Shown here piece by piece: positions 1 through 8,435 of a stretch of 64,000 bases of DNA. The DNA lies in the NCBI RefSeq assembly GCF_001435775.1, contig NZ_AZFK01000077.1, positions 62,001-126,000 of the forward strand. Direction: 5' to 3'. Position 1 is the first letter of the stretch. The number at the start of each line of letters is the position of its first letter. A model generated the notes under the pieces. The model saw only the letters and a program-made list of their open reading frames with translations. It did no database searches and was not told where the DNA came from. This DNA comes from Limosilactobacillus ingluviei DSM 15946. Its GTDB lineage: Bacteria; Bacillota; Bacilli; Lactobacillales; Lactobacillaceae. Position numbers and translations under genes: made by a program.

Positions 1-525
1 CGCATCTTGCACGTCAATTAACAAATCGACACTGACAAAGCTGCCCAAAGGGCGAATCTGCAGGTCCACCGCGCCGCCGCCGCGTTTTTGCATTGACGGC
101 CGGGCGGCGTTGGCCAGCTGGAGCAACTCCGCCTTGTGCATTAATAAATCGGTAATTACGTGGTCGGGATCGGTCACGTTTTGTAAGACGACCTGCCCGA
201 TCATTTGCCGCTCTTGAATTACGGCCGTAAAACCACCGCTTTGGGCGACCCGTTTGGCCCCGTTGGAAGCCGCCGCAATCACCGAGGGTTCTTCCGTGGC
301 CATCGGGACCGTGTACGGCTGCCCGTTGACGACTAGGCCTAAGACCAGTCCCTCAGGAACCCGGTAATCGGTCACGTAATTTTCAATTACCAGATCATGC
401 TCTGGCGTGGCGTTGATTTGCAGCTGGGCCTCCCCTAACGGTCCCAAATCACGACCGTGGGCCAATAACGTTTGTCGTTGGGCCAAGCTGCGGCGGTAAA
501 AGCCGCGTTGCCATTCCTCAGTCAT
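1..525 (-). CDS. mvaA: HMG-CoA reductase, class II, N-terminal part (runs off the window)
   Basis: The frame reading leftward from the ATG at 525 codes 175 residues without a stop and leaves the window at base 1. Around residues 82-95 it carries TEEPSVIAAASNGAK, the substrate-binding signature of class II 3-hydroxy-3-methylglutaryl-CoA reductases. The enzyme interconverts HMG-CoA and mevalonate, and in lactobacilli it feeds isoprenoid synthesis. A GGGGGC ribosome binding site precedes the ATG. The start overlaps the ppx stop by 8 bases (ATGACTGA), so the two genes are probably co-transcribed and translationally coupled. The catalytic C-terminal half is not in the window. Confidence 0.9.
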   Translation of the reverse strand, partial: MTEEWQRGFYRRSLAQRQTLLAHGRDLGPLGEAQLQINATPEHDLVIENYVTDYRVPEGLVLGLVVNGQPYTVPMATEEPSVIAAASNGAKRVAQSGGFTAVIQERQMIGQVVLQNVTDPDHVITDLLMHKAELLQLANAARPSMQKRGGGAVDLQIRPLGSFVSVDLLIDVQDA

Positions 526-1459
526 CAGTCTGCGCCCCCTTTTGTCGCTGCTGAATATACTCCGTAATAATCCCTTCCCGCACTCCGCTTTCCGAGAAAA
601 TCACCCGGCCGTCGCTATTGCGTTGCAACAAGCAAATCAAGGGCAGCATCCCGCCGATGATAATGTCGGCCCGGTCGGCTTCCAAGCCATTCATCTTCTT
701 GCGTTGGGCCAAGTTGCGGTTTAACAACTCCCGAAAGGTCGCATATACGACCCGCGAGGACAGCCGGTAGCCATGAATCCGGCCGTTTTGTTGGTGCCGG
801 TGCGACTTGCTCATCCGCGCTAAGGTCCGGTTGGCCCCACCTAATAAGACAATCGGCACCCGGTTGGCAAAGCGCAGCCACGGGACCTTGTTAAAGCGGT
901 CGGTCACCAGCGTCTCAGCCCGGAACAAATCACTGGCCTTAACGAAGCCACCCAAGTGAAACTGCTCGGACAGATTGACCGCGCCAAAGGGCAGAGAAAT
1001 CAGGTCGCGGGCCCGTTGGTTTTGGACCAAGACCAACTCACAGCTGGCGCCCCCGACATCTAAGATCAAGCAATGGTCCATCTTTAAAGTGCGCACCACC
1101 CCCAGGTAGTCATAATAGGCTTCCTGCCGGCCCGATAAGACCCGCAGTTCAATCCCAACTTCTTGTTTGACCCGTTTTAAAAATACGGCCTGATTTTTGG
1201 CTTGCCGGACCGCGGCCGTCGCAATCGCCACCACCGTCAGATTGGGCATCCCGGTGTACAGGCGTTTGAACCGTTTTAAAGCCGCGATGGTCCGATCCAT
1301 CGCGGCAGGCTGGAGCATCCGCTCGGGACCCATCCCCTCGGACAACCGGCTGTTTTCCTTAACCCGCTTCACCTCATGAAACTCTCCGTTGCGAGAAATC
1401 TTGGTGATCGCCAGGCGGGCTGAATTGGAGCCCAGATCCACAATCGCCAGGTTTTCCAC
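518..1459 (-). CDS. ppx: Ppx/GppA family phosphatase (exopolyphosphatase)
   Basis: This 313-residue protein has the ASKHA fold landmarks of the Ppx/GppA family: the phosphate-1 loop DLGSNSARLAI at residues 8-18 and the phosphate-2 loop DVGGASCELV at about 135-144. Members hydrolyse inorganic polyphosphate and/or pppGpp in the cytoplasm. The length matches the short, single-module forms without the C-terminal HD extension. Translation starts at GTG behind a strong AGGTGAGGAG site. It lies upstream of and overlaps mvaA rather than pairing with a ppk gene in this window, so whether polyphosphate or pppGpp is its main substrate cannot be told from context. Confidence 0.87.
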   Translation of the reverse strand: MENLAIVDLGSNSARLAITKISRNGEFHEVKRVKENSRLSEGMGPERMLQPAAMDRTIAALKRFKRLYTGMPNLTVVAIATAAVRQAKNQAVFLKRVKQEVGIELRVLSGRQEAYYDYLGVVRTLKMDHCLILDVGGASCELVLVQNQRARDLISLPFGAVNLSEQFHLGGFVKASDLFRAETLVTDRFNKVPWLRFANRVPIVLLGGANRTLARMSKSHRHQQNGRIHGYRLSSRVVYATFRELLNRNLAQRKKMNGLEADRADIIIGGMLPLICLLQRNSDGRVIFSESGVREGIITEYIQQRQKGAQTDD

Positions 1460-1601
1460 GGCTCCTCACCTCTCTTCACATTTATTTTTTCACCATTAAA
1501 ATATCACTTTTAATCTTACCATTTTCTCGCCGGTCCGACACCAATTGACGATCGCTTTTCTCAAAAAGTCGGGGCCCGCCGCCCGAGCGACAACTTTCGG
1601 C

Positions 1602-1630
1602 TTGCCCTAAGCGGGGGTTCTCACTACAAT
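1602..1630 (+). promoter_or_regulatory. Promoter of the first HelD gene
   Basis: TTGCCC at 1602-1607 and TACAAT at 1625-1630 are separated by 17 bases, giving a transcript start near 1637 and a leader of roughly 65 bases. A closer TTGACC/TATTAT pair (1651-1680) would put the start on top of the ribosome binding site, so I prefer the upstream pair. Confidence 0.55.
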
Positions 1631-1704
1631 AGAAACATTGTCAAACCCACTTGACCGAAAAAATTCTTTCTACCTATTATTTAGCATAAGGGGGCACTTT
1701 GCAC

Positions 1705-3990
1705 GTGAAGTCAACTGATCCTGAACGCCAAGCCGAACAAGCCCGGGTGGATGCCGTAATCGCTGCCATTGAAGACCAAATCATCCGGACCAAGGCGGCC
1801 TTAGCCAAGGCCCACGCCGAAACCCGGGCGGTGGAAAAAAACTACGGCGCCAACACGTCCATTAACCGCTACGAAATTGACGACATTGCCGAATCCCGGG
1901 CTGAAATCGAACAACAACGGCGCTTGCTGTTCCAAGCCAGCGAAAACGAAGAGATCCTAAAGCGCCAGCTCGCTACCCTCCAAGAATTAAAGAAGAGTCC
2001 CTACTTTGGCCGGATTGACATCCTCGATCCGGGCGAACGAGAACCTGAATCGCTCTACATCGGGGTGGCTTCGCTGATGAACAGCGATAAGACCGACTTT
2101 TTGATCTACGACTGGCGGGCGCCGATTTCTGGAGTCTATTACAACGGGACCCTGGGGACGGTGACCTACCCGACCCCCAACGGTCCGCAAACCACCAAGT
2201 TGGTGAAGAAGCGGCAATTCACCATCGTCGACGGTCAAATCACCAATATGTTTGATACCAACGAAACCGTCGGCGATGAAATGCTCCAAGCCGCCTTGGG
2301 CCAACAAAACGACCAGTACATGCAGTCAATCGTCGCCACGATTCAGCAGGAACAAAACGACATCATCCGCAATACGCAAAGTGACTTACTGGTCGTCCAA
2401 GGGGTGGCCGGCAGCGGGAAGACTTCGGCGATCTTGCAGCGGATTGCCTACCTGCTTTTCCATGCGCGCGATTCCTTAAACGCTGATCAAATCGTCCTCT
2501 TCTCGCCGAACCTGCTCTTTTCCCAGTACATTTCCCAGGTCCTGCCCAAGCTCGGGGAAAAGAACATGCGCCAAGTCACTCTGGCCGGCTTTTTGAGGCG
2601 GCGGTTTGAAGGCTTGCAAGTTGAGACCCTCTTTGACCGCTACGAGACCAGCCACGGACACGCCAACGGTCGGGAATTTCTTGAATCCGCGGCGATGATG
2701 CAGGCCGTCGAAGCCTACCTGGCTAAAATGGCCGCGGGACAAGTGCAGCCCTGCTTTGTTCCAATCCGCTTTAACGAGGAACCTTTCTTCTCAGCTGACC
2801 ACATCGCAACCGTGTATGCCGCGCAGCCGACCGCTTTGCCAGTCGAACAGCGGCTCTTAGCGACCAAAAACGCCCTGATTAAAGAGTTGAAAGCCCGGAT
2901 TGCGACGGAAGCGCGGCAGGATTGGGTCGCCAAGGAACTCGACGCGCTGACCACCCAGCAAATCACCAAGTTACTGGGCAAACACAGTGTGGATGACTTT
3001 GCCAGTCCGGAACAACTGAATGCCTACCTGGCCCGCCGGTGGGCCAAACGGCGGCTCCGTCAGGTTTATGACGCCCTGTACAATAATTACTTCATTGACT
3101 ACTACGCCCAGTACCACGACCTGTTGGCCCAGCTGCCGATTAAAGACGCGGCGGCTTTGACCCAGCGGTACGATGAACAGCTCGAATTTCACCGGCTGCC
3201 CCTGAGCTACACCGCTTCATTAATGTACCTGCGCGACTTATTGAGCGGCAGCGGGGTCAACCGGGCCTTCCAGTACGTCTTTATTGATGAAATGCAAGAC
3301 TACTCACCCGCGATGCTGTATTACCTGCGCCACGCCTTCCCGCTGGCGAAGTTCACCATTCTGGGGGACAGCGAACAAGCCCTCTTCTACCCGCTGATCA
3401 CCCCGGCCACCCTCCTGGCGCAAACCCAGGAATTACTGGCCGCCAAGCACCCCAAATTAGTCGCCCTGCGGCGGTCGTACCGGTCCACTAAGGAGATCAC
3501 CGACTTTGCCAAGGCCCTTCTGCCCGACGGGGACGAAATTATTTCCTTCACCCGGCATGGTGCGATTCCGCAGCTATTGATCAGCCAAACACCGGCGCAA
3601 TGGCACGCCGACTTAGTGGCTGCCGTAACCGCCGCCCAAGCCGACTTCGGGAAGGTCGCCCTCTTGACGCGCGACCAGGCCCAGGCGGCGCAACTGTACC
3701 AACTCTTGTATGAGCGGGTGACCCCGCTGACCCACCTGACCGCCACGGACAGCACCCTGCCCAGCGGGGTCGTCATTTTACCAACCTACCTGGCCAAGGG
3801 GCTGGAATTTGACGCCGTCATTATTCCCGACGTCAGCACCCAGGCCTTCACCGCCCAAGATACTGGGCTGCTGTACACGATGGCGTCACGGGCCATGCAC
3901 CACTTAACCTTGCTGTGCCCCGGCGAGCTCTCAAGTGTGGTGACCCCGGCCGCCCGCCAGCTCGTTCAAATGAAATTCACCAAGGCATAA
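1705..3990 (+). CDS. helD: HelD-like RNA polymerase recycling ATPase, copy 1
   Basis: The protein of about 761 residues has an N-terminal coiled-coil arm (residues 10-100), a Walker A GVAGSGKTSAILQR near 235, a Walker B/DEAQ-like VFIDEMQDYSP near 525 and C-terminal UvrD-type motifs ending in a KGLEFDAVIIPD block. This is the arrangement of Gram-positive HelD, which binds RNA polymerase and releases it from nucleic acid after termination, rather than of a true repair helicase. The longest frame begins at TTG 1699, only 4 bases after AAGGGGG. GTG at 1705 has normal 10-base spacing and is taken as the start. A paralogue lies at 42747-45050. Confidence 0.83.
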   Translation: MKSTDPERQAEQARVDAVIAAIEDQIIRTKAALAKAHAETRAVEKNYGANTSINRYEIDDIAESRAEIEQQRRLLFQASENEEILKRQLATLQELKKSPYFGRIDILDPGEREPESLYIGVASLMNSDKTDFLIYDWRAPISGVYYNGTLGTVTYPTPNGPQTTKLVKKRQFTIVDGQITNMFDTNETVGDEMLQAALGQQNDQYMQSIVATIQQEQNDIIRNTQSDLLVVQGVAGSGKTSAILQRIAYLLFHARDSLNADQIVLFSPNLLFSQYISQVLPKLGEKNMRQVTLAGFLRRRFEGLQVETLFDRYETSHGHANGREFLESAAMMQAVEAYLAKMAAGQVQPCFVPIRFNEEPFFSADHIATVYAAQPTALPVEQRLLATKNALIKELKARIATEARQDWVAKELDALTTQQITKLLGKHSVDDFASPEQLNAYLARRWAKRRLRQVYDALYNNYFIDYYAQYHDLLAQLPIKDAAALTQRYDEQLEFHRLPLSYTASLMYLRDLLSGSGVNRAFQYVFIDEMQDYSPAMLYYLRHAFPLAKFTILGDSEQALFYPLITPATLLAQTQELLAAKHPKLVALRRSYRSTKEITDFAKALLPDGDEIISFTRHGAIPQLLISQTPAQWHADLVAAVTAAQADFGKVALLTRDQAQAAQLYQLLYERVTPLTHLTATDSTLPSGVVILPTYLAKGLEFDAVIIPDVSTQAFTAQDTGLLYTMASRAMHHLTLLCPGELSSVVTPAARQLVQMKFTKA

Positions 3991-4027
3991 AAATTGGCAC
4001 GACCTGTTCGCAAGTCGTGCCATTTTA
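3990..4027. terminator. Bidirectional terminator between helD and serA
   Basis: TGGCACGAC at 3995-4003 pairs with GTCGTGCCA at 4014-4022. A T run follows on the + strand (4023-4026) and an A run precedes it (3990-3993), so the hairpin can end both the rightward helD and the leftward serA transcript. Confidence 0.8.
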
Positions 4028-4034
4028 GCTTTGG

Positions 4035-5201
4035 TTAGCGGTGCAAGAGTCGGATCCGGCTAACCGCTTCAATTTGGCCCAGCGTGGCGACCAAGGCTTC
4101 CGCCGCAGTCGGGGGCATCGAGGCGACATCAACCATCGTGTAGGCGTAATCACCCCGCGAGCGGTTCACCAAATTTTCGATGTTGATCCCGGCGTTGGCA
4201 ATCACCGTCGAGATCTGCCCCAGCATGTTGGGAATATTTTGGTGGATCAAGGTCAGGCGGTGATCACTGGCAAAGGGCGCCGACACGTTCGGCAGGTTGA
4301 CCGAATTGACGACGTTGCCGGTTTCCAAAAAGGTCATTAATTCTTGGGCCGCCAGCTTGGCGCAGTTGGCTTCGGCTTCCACCGTCGAGCCGCCGAGGTG
4401 CGGCAAGATCACGACGCGGGGGTGTCCCTGAAGCGTAGCGTCACTAAAGTCGGTCAGATACCAGCGGAGCCGGCCCGCATTGAGCGCCGCGACTGCCGCT
4501 TCGTTGTCCACAATTCCCAGTCGAGCAAAGTTTAACAGGACCGCGGTCGGTTTGAGCTGGGCCAGTAAGCCGGCATCAATCATCCCGGTTGTCTCCTCAT
4601 TTTTTGGGACGTGGACCGTCACAAAATCGGCCCCGGCAACCGCTTCGGCTAAGGTTGCCGCCCGGTGTACATTACGCGACAGGTTCCAGGCCGATTCCAC
4701 CGACAGGTAGGGATCGTAGCCGACCACTTCCATCCCCAACGCTTCCCCCGCATTCGCGACCAATGAGCCCACGTGGCCGGTCCCGATCACCGCTAATTTT
4801 TTACCGGCAATTTCCTGGCCGTTAAACTGGCTCTTTTTGGCTTCCAGGGTAATGTCGGCCCCGGCGGCGACTTGTTGGGTCCATTCCGCGGCCGCAATCA
4901 GGTTCCGGTTGGCCGCAATCATCATCGCCAGGACCAGTTCCTTGACCGCGTTGGCATTGCCGCCCGGGGTATTAAAGACGGCGATTCCGGCGGCACTGGC
5001 CCGGTCGAGCGGGATATTGTTAAAGCCGGCCCCGCAACGGGCAATTACCTTCAGGCTGGCGGGAAATTCATGCTCGTGCAAATCTACCGAGCGGATCATG
5101 TAGGCATCTGGCGCGGCTTGGGGCTGGTTAACTCGGTATTGGTCACTTAAGGTCGCCAACCCGGCCGGGGCAATCGCATTGTAAGTTTTAACGTGGTACA
5201 T
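4035..5201 (-). CDS. serA: D-3-phosphoglycerate dehydrogenase
   Basis: This enzyme oxidises 3-phosphoglycerate to 3-phosphohydroxypyruvate with NAD, the first step of serine synthesis. The 388 residues show a Rossmann GTGHVG motif at 140-145, the catalytic Arg in NFARLGIVDN (about 227), the His of LPHLGGSTVEAEAN (about 268) and a C-terminal ACT domain (about 316-388) of the kind that binds serine for feedback control. It follows serC by 33 bases, with ribosome binding site AGAAAGGATGAAG. The pair is expressed from the attenuated promoter at 6511-6539. No serB phosphatase gene is in the window. Confidence 0.93.
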   Translation of the reverse strand: MYHVKTYNAIAPAGLATLSDQYRVNQPQAAPDAYMIRSVDLHEHEFPASLKVIARCGAGFNNIPLDRASAAGIAVFNTPGGNANAVKELVLAMMIAANRNLIAAAEWTQQVAAGADITLEAKKSQFNGQEIAGKKLAVIGTGHVGSLVANAGEALGMEVVGYDPYLSVESAWNLSRNVHRAATLAEAVAGADFVTVHVPKNEETTGMIDAGLLAQLKPTAVLLNFARLGIVDNEAAVAALNAGRLRWYLTDFSDATLQGHPRVVILPHLGGSTVEAEANCAKLAAQELMTFLETGNVVNSVNLPNVSAPFASDHRLTLIHQNIPNMLGQISTVIANAGINIENLVNRSRGDYAYTMVDVASMPPTAAEALVATLGQIEAVSRIRLLHR

Positions 5202-5218
5202 GCAGCTTCATCCTTTCT

Positions 5219-5234
5219 GGTTTCACGTGGAACA
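5219..5234. other. parS-like site in the serC-serA gap
   Basis: GGTTTCACGTGGAACA matches the ParB-binding consensus TGTTTCACGTGAAACA at 14 of 16 positions and retains the central CACGTG. It sits exactly in the 33-base gap between serC and serA. A better copy lies at 18346-18361. Confidence 0.55.
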
Positions 5235-6308
5235 TTAGTGGTGTTTTTCAAAGGCGGCCATGAAGTCGCGCAAGGCGACGACCCCTTCGTACGGCATGGC
5301 ATTGTACAGGCTGGCCCGCATCCCACCAACCGAACGGTGCCCCTTTAAGTTCAACAGGCCCGCCGCCGTCGCTTCGGCAAGGAAGGCGGCATCCAGAGCC
5401 GCATCGCCGGTCACAAACGGAATGTTGGTCAAGGAGCGGGCGGCTGGGGCCACCGGATTGTTAAAGAGACGCGATTGCGCCAAGAAATCATACAGGACCT
5501 GGGCCTTGCGGGTGTTTTCAGCGGCTATCGCGGCGACACCGCCCTGGTCTTGAAGCCACTTTAAGACCAGGTTGGCCACGTAGATTTGAAAGACTGGTGG
5601 GGTGTTTAGCGCCGAGTCTTTTTTCGCCAACGCCGCATAGTCAAGCATACTTGGCAAGCCAGCCGGGACCTGGGCTAAGCGGGATTTTTTGACGACGACA
5701 ATCGTCACCCCAGCCGGGGCAAGATTCTTCTGGGCGCCGGCGTAAATCAAGTCAAATTGGTCAAAGGGATATTGTTGCCCCAAGAAGTTTGAGGATAAAT
5801 CCCCAACCAGCGGAACGGACGTTGCGGGCAAGTGATGGTAGGCCGTCCCGTAAATCGTATTGTTAGTCGTCAGGTGCAGGTAATCATACTGGTCTTCGGG
5901 GAGGGCCGGGAGCGCCGGAATGGTGGTATAATCCGGACCGGCATCAGTTACCACGTCCACCGTCAAATCCGGCAGGCGGCGGGCTTCTTCAACGGCGCGG
6001 GCCGCCCAGTGGCCGGTTTGGGCAATCGCGATCCGGTGGTGTTTGACCGCTAAGTTTAATGGAACCATCGTAAACTGCAAGGTCGCCCCGCCCTGCAAAA
6101 ACAGCACTTCGTAATCATCGCTTAGCTCTAATAAATTCAGTAAGCGTTCCTTGGCCTGGGCATAGAGCTCAGTAAAGAGACTGGAACGGTGCGAAATTTC
6201 TAAAATGCTCATGTGGCTACCTTGGTAGTCGAGCAATTCGGCTTGGACTTGCTGTAAGACTGGTGCGGGCAGGACCGCGGGCCCGGCCGCAAAATTATAA
6301 ATTGGCAT
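5235..6308 (-). CDS. serC: Phosphoserine aminotransferase
   Basis: A class V aminotransferase of 357 residues that converts 3-phosphohydroxypyruvate and glutamate to phosphoserine and 2-oxoglutarate. It opens with YNFAAGPAVLP, typical of SerC, and carries the PLP-binding lysine in YAGAQKNLAPAG (Lys194) and the HRSSLF phosphate-binding segment near residue 40. It is the first structural gene after the serine attenuator, with ribosome binding site AAAGGGG, and is followed by serA. Both enzymes are therefore under the same premature-termination control. Confidence 0.94.
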   Translation of the reverse strand: MPIYNFAAGPAVLPAPVLQQVQAELLDYQGSHMSILEISHRSSLFTELYAQAKERLLNLLELSDDYEVLFLQGGATLQFTMVPLNLAVKHHRIAIAQTGHWAARAVEEARRLPDLTVDVVTDAGPDYTTIPALPALPEDQYDYLHLTTNNTIYGTAYHHLPATSVPLVGDLSSNFLGQQYPFDQFDLIYAGAQKNLAPAGVTIVVVKKSRLAQVPAGLPSMLDYAALAKKDSALNTPPVFQIYVANLVLKWLQDQGGVAAIAAENTRKAQVLYDFLAQSRLFNNPVAPAARSLTNIPFVTGDAALDAAFLAEATAAGLLNLKGHRSVGGMRASLYNAMPYEGVVALRDFMAAFEKHH

Positions 6309-6420
6309 AAGTTACCCCTTTCCGCTGGATCAACAAAGAAAAAAGGCCCCCACCGTGGTGGGAACCTCACTTTGCTGGTCCCCACCGGTTGTGGAGGCCA
6401 ACCCAAATGACGGCCTCCTA
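6309..6420 (-). promoter_or_regulatory. Serine attenuator: alternative antiterminator and terminator hairpins
   Basis: On the minus strand, downstream of the leader peptide, five arms can be seen. Arm 1 is GGAGGCC (6412-6418) and arm 2a GGCCTCC (6393-6399). Arm 2b is GGTGGGGACC (6377-6386), arm 3 GGTTCCCACC (6357-6366) and arm 4 GGTGGGGGCC (6345-6354), followed by six U (6339-6344). 3:4 is an intrinsic terminator. 2b:3 is a 10-bp antiterminator. 2a can pair with 1 or, through CTCCAC, with 2b. I infer that a ribosome stalled at the tandem Ser codons leaves arm 1 free (1:2a plus 2b:3, readthrough). A ribosome reaching the stop covers arm 1 (2a:2b plus 3:4, termination). No T-box sequence is present. 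Confidence 0.82.
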
Positions 6421-6468
6421 TTAGCTAGCAGACCGGGAGGAAGACAAGTTGTCGTTTCGTTGTAACAT
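6421..6468 (-). CDS. Serine-rich leader peptide of the serCA operon
   Basis: A 15-codon frame, MLQRNDNLSSSRSAS, starts at ATG 6468-6466 nine bases after AAAGGAG and stops at TAA 6423-6421. Five of 15 codons are Ser (TCT TCC TCC, TCT, AGC), with three in tandem at positions 9-11. It begins about 36 bases from the predicted transcript start and ends 2 bases before the first hairpin arm, which is the geometry of amino-acid leader peptides such as trpL or hisL. The function is inferred from position and composition. It is too short to find by homology. Confidence 0.83.
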   Translation of the reverse strand: MLQRNDNLSSSRSAS

Positions 6469-6510
6469 CTGGACTTTCTCCTTTCCTTCGGGAACGTTTT
6501 TGTTAATCAA

Positions 6511-6539
6511 ATTTTAATTTAAAGTTCATTCTTTGTCAA
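6511..6539 (-). promoter_or_regulatory. Promoter of the serCA leader
   Basis: Read on the minus strand: TTGACA (6539-6534), a 17-base spacer and TAAAAT (6516-6511), with transcription expected from about 6504. The -35 overlaps, on the other strand, the -35 region of the divergent phosphatase gene. Confidence 0.78.
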
Positions 6540-6563
6540 CACCCGGCGAAAATCTGCTACAAT
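6533..6563 (+). promoter_or_regulatory. Divergent promoter of the histidine phosphatase gene
   Basis: TACAAT at 6558-6563 is preceded by TGC, an extended -10. TTGTCA at 6533-6538 is 19 bases upstream, so the -35 contribution is probably weak. It overlaps the serCA -35 on the opposite strand. Confidence 0.55.
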
Positions 6564-6598
6564 GAAGCCAGACTGATTCGTTAAAAGGAGGCCTTTCT

Positions 6599-7222
6599 AT
6601 GACCGAATTACTGATTGTTCGCCACGGGCGGACACCCGCCAACGCTGCCGGACTTAAGCAAGGCACGATCAATACCCCGCAGACCTACCTCTCCGAGGTC
6701 GGCCGCGCCCAAGCTACCGAGCTGGCCGCCCACTTCGATCTGAGCGGCGCCAACGCCCTGTACGTCTCCCCCTTGGAACGGACCAAGCAAACGGCCGCGA
6801 TCCTAAACTCCCAAGCCCAATTGCCGGTGATTGAAGACGCGCGCTTGTTAGAAATTTCCTATGGGCAATGGGACGGCCAGTTAAATGCCGACCTGATGGC
6901 CCAGTACCCGGAACATTTTTACCCGCTGATTGAAGACGTCAAGCCGAGCTATGCGGCCGTGGCTCAGGGTGAAACTTTTGCGACCGTCCAGGCCCGGGTG
7001 AAAAGCTTTACTGATGAGATCGCCCAAGCGCACCCGACCGAGCAAGTGGTGATCGTCACCCACGGCTTTACCGTCCGCTCCTTTGCCGCCAACGTGGTCA
7101 ATTGCCAAGCCCTTGAAATCTTAGAACCGGCCAACTGCAGCGTCAGCAAGATTATCATCGACCCCACTACCCACGAACAACACCTGGTCTACTACAACCG
7201 CACCGCTACGATTAGCTTCTAA
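6599..7222 (+). CDS. Histidine phosphatase family protein (phosphoglycerate mutase-like), copy 1
   Basis: The 207-residue cytoplasmic protein starts with LLIVRHGRTPANA, where the His of RHG is the phospho-acceptor. The second conserved His is in VIVTHGFTVRS near residue 155. The family includes cofactor-dependent phosphoglycerate mutases and many small-molecule phosphatases, and the substrate cannot be assigned from sequence. A GGAGG site precedes the ATG. The gene is monocistronic, divergent from serCA, and ends in a strong palindromic terminator. A relative of similar length lies at 46001-46657. Confidence 0.85.
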   Translation: MTELLIVRHGRTPANAAGLKQGTINTPQTYLSEVGRAQATELAAHFDLSGANALYVSPLERTKQTAAILNSQAQLPVIEDARLLEISYGQWDGQLNADLMAQYPEHFYPLIEDVKPSYAAVAQGETFATVQARVKSFTDEIAQAHPTEQVVIVTHGFTVRSFAANVVNCQALEILEPANCSVSKIIIDPTTHEQHLVYYNRTATISF

Positions 7223-7226
7223 GGAA

Positions 7227-7265
7227 AAGTCCCCAGCTGGCAGCTGCCAGCTGGGGACTTTGTTA
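7227..7265. terminator. Perfect 17+17 palindromic terminator
   Basis: Bases 7227-7243 and 7244-7260 are exact inverted repeats (AAGTCCCC arms), flanked by T-rich sequence on both sides. It can terminate both the phosphatase gene and the convergent antiporter gene. Confidence 0.85.
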
Positions 7266-8435
7266 TTCACTGACCGCCGCCAGGTGATGGGTCGATTTTA
7301 ACGAATGTTTCAAAATAAACGGGGCCAATAGGGTTGCCAAGACAATCACCGTGATAATGTCGGAGTAGTATTCCGTCGACAAGAGGTGGGCTTCATAGCC
7401 GATCTGGGCGGTAATCAATGACATCTCGCCCCGGGCAATCATCCCACTGCCGATGATATAAGAACTCGGCCAAGAGAAGCCCATTAATTTGGCGCCACCA
7501 CCGGCCCCTAAAAGCTTCGTCAGGCAGGCCAGGATCGTCATGATAATGATAAAGATCCAAGCATGCCAATCCGTGCTCAACTTCATTGACAGGCCCACGT
7601 TCACGAAGAAAACCGGAATAAAGATCGCATAGCCAATCGGCACAAAGCTGCGGTTAATCGCCTCTTTTTTCTTGGTGTTGGCGACCGCAATCCCGGCAAA
7701 GAAGGACCCAACGGCCCCACTCAAGCCGACCACATCAGCTAAGGCGGCCATGCCCAAGCAGATCACCATTGCCATGACTGACGGAGCCGCAATCGTTAAT
7801 AGTTGCCCGGCCAGGTGCATCAAAATGGGCGCCAACCAGCGAATCAAGAGGTAGGCCCCCCCGAAGAACAGGACCTGTTTGAGCAAGGTCAAGAGCAAGC
7901 TGCCGTGGCCCACGTCGGCCCCGGCGCCGCCATTCATACTGATCAAAATACTTAAGGCCATCACCGCCCCAATATCATCAGCTACGGCCGCGCCTAAAAT
8001 CGTCGCCCCTTCTTTGGAGCCCAACTGCTGGTATTCCCGCAAGACGGCCACGGAAATGCTGACCGAGGTAGCGGCAAAGATCACCCCAATAAAGAGGGAT
8101 TCGAACCACTGCAAGCCAAACAAATCGGCGGCCACGCCCATGACGATAATCGGCAGGAGAATCCCCGCCAGGGCCACGACAACGGCGGGCTTGAGGTATT
8201 TTTTAAGCAGGGACAGATCACTTTCCAGCCCGGCAATAAACATTAAGATAATGACCCCAATTTCTTGAAACTCATTGATCATTCCCCCGGGGTGGATCCA
8301 ATTTAAGAGCGCGGGACCCGCGATCACCCCGACCAAGATCTGGCCGATCACATCGGGGATCCCCACCCGGGTAAAAACGTGGGAAACCAGCTGGGTCACT
8401 AGCAGAATGCCAGCTAAAGTGGCAATAAATTCCAT
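7263..8435 (-). CDS. CPA2-family cation:proton antiporter (NapA/KefB type)
   Basis: A 390-residue polytopic membrane protein with about 12-13 hydrophobic segments. It has the GIPDVIGQILVGVIAGP opening helix and the paired acidic motif AAVADDIGAVMAL (about residues 148-160) that carries ions in Na+/H+ exchangers of the CPA2 family. It stops after the membrane domain and lacks the TrkA-N/RCK regulatory tail of KefB/KefC, so it is a stand-alone exchanger. It probably expels Na+ or K+ in exchange for H+. The mRNA has a leader of about 165 bases (8436-8600). Confidence 0.85.
   Translation of the reverse strand: MEFIATLAGILLVTQLVSHVFTRVGIPDVIGQILVGVIAGPALLNWIHPGGMINEFQEIGVIILMFIAGLESDLSLLKKYLKPAVVVALAGILLPIIVMGVAADLFGLQWFESLFIGVIFAATSVSISVAVLREYQQLGSKEGATILGAAVADDIGAVMALSILISMNGGAGADVGHGSLLLTLLKQVLFFGGAYLLIRWLAPILMHLAGQLLTIAAPSVMAMVICLGMAALADVVGLSGAVGSFFAGIAVANTKKKEAINRSFVPIGYAIFIPVFFVNVGLSMKLSTDWHAWIFIIIMTILACLTKLLGAGGGAKLMGFSWPSSYIIGSGMIARGEMSLITAQIGYEAHLLSTEYYSDIITVIVLATLLAPFILKHSLKSTHHLAAVSE

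Noticed and set aside
6309-6500. T-box riboswitch for serC-serA
   Set aside because: No T-box bulge sequence (UGGN/GGUGG context) or specifier loop. The leader-peptide frame with clustered Ser codons explains the terminator better.
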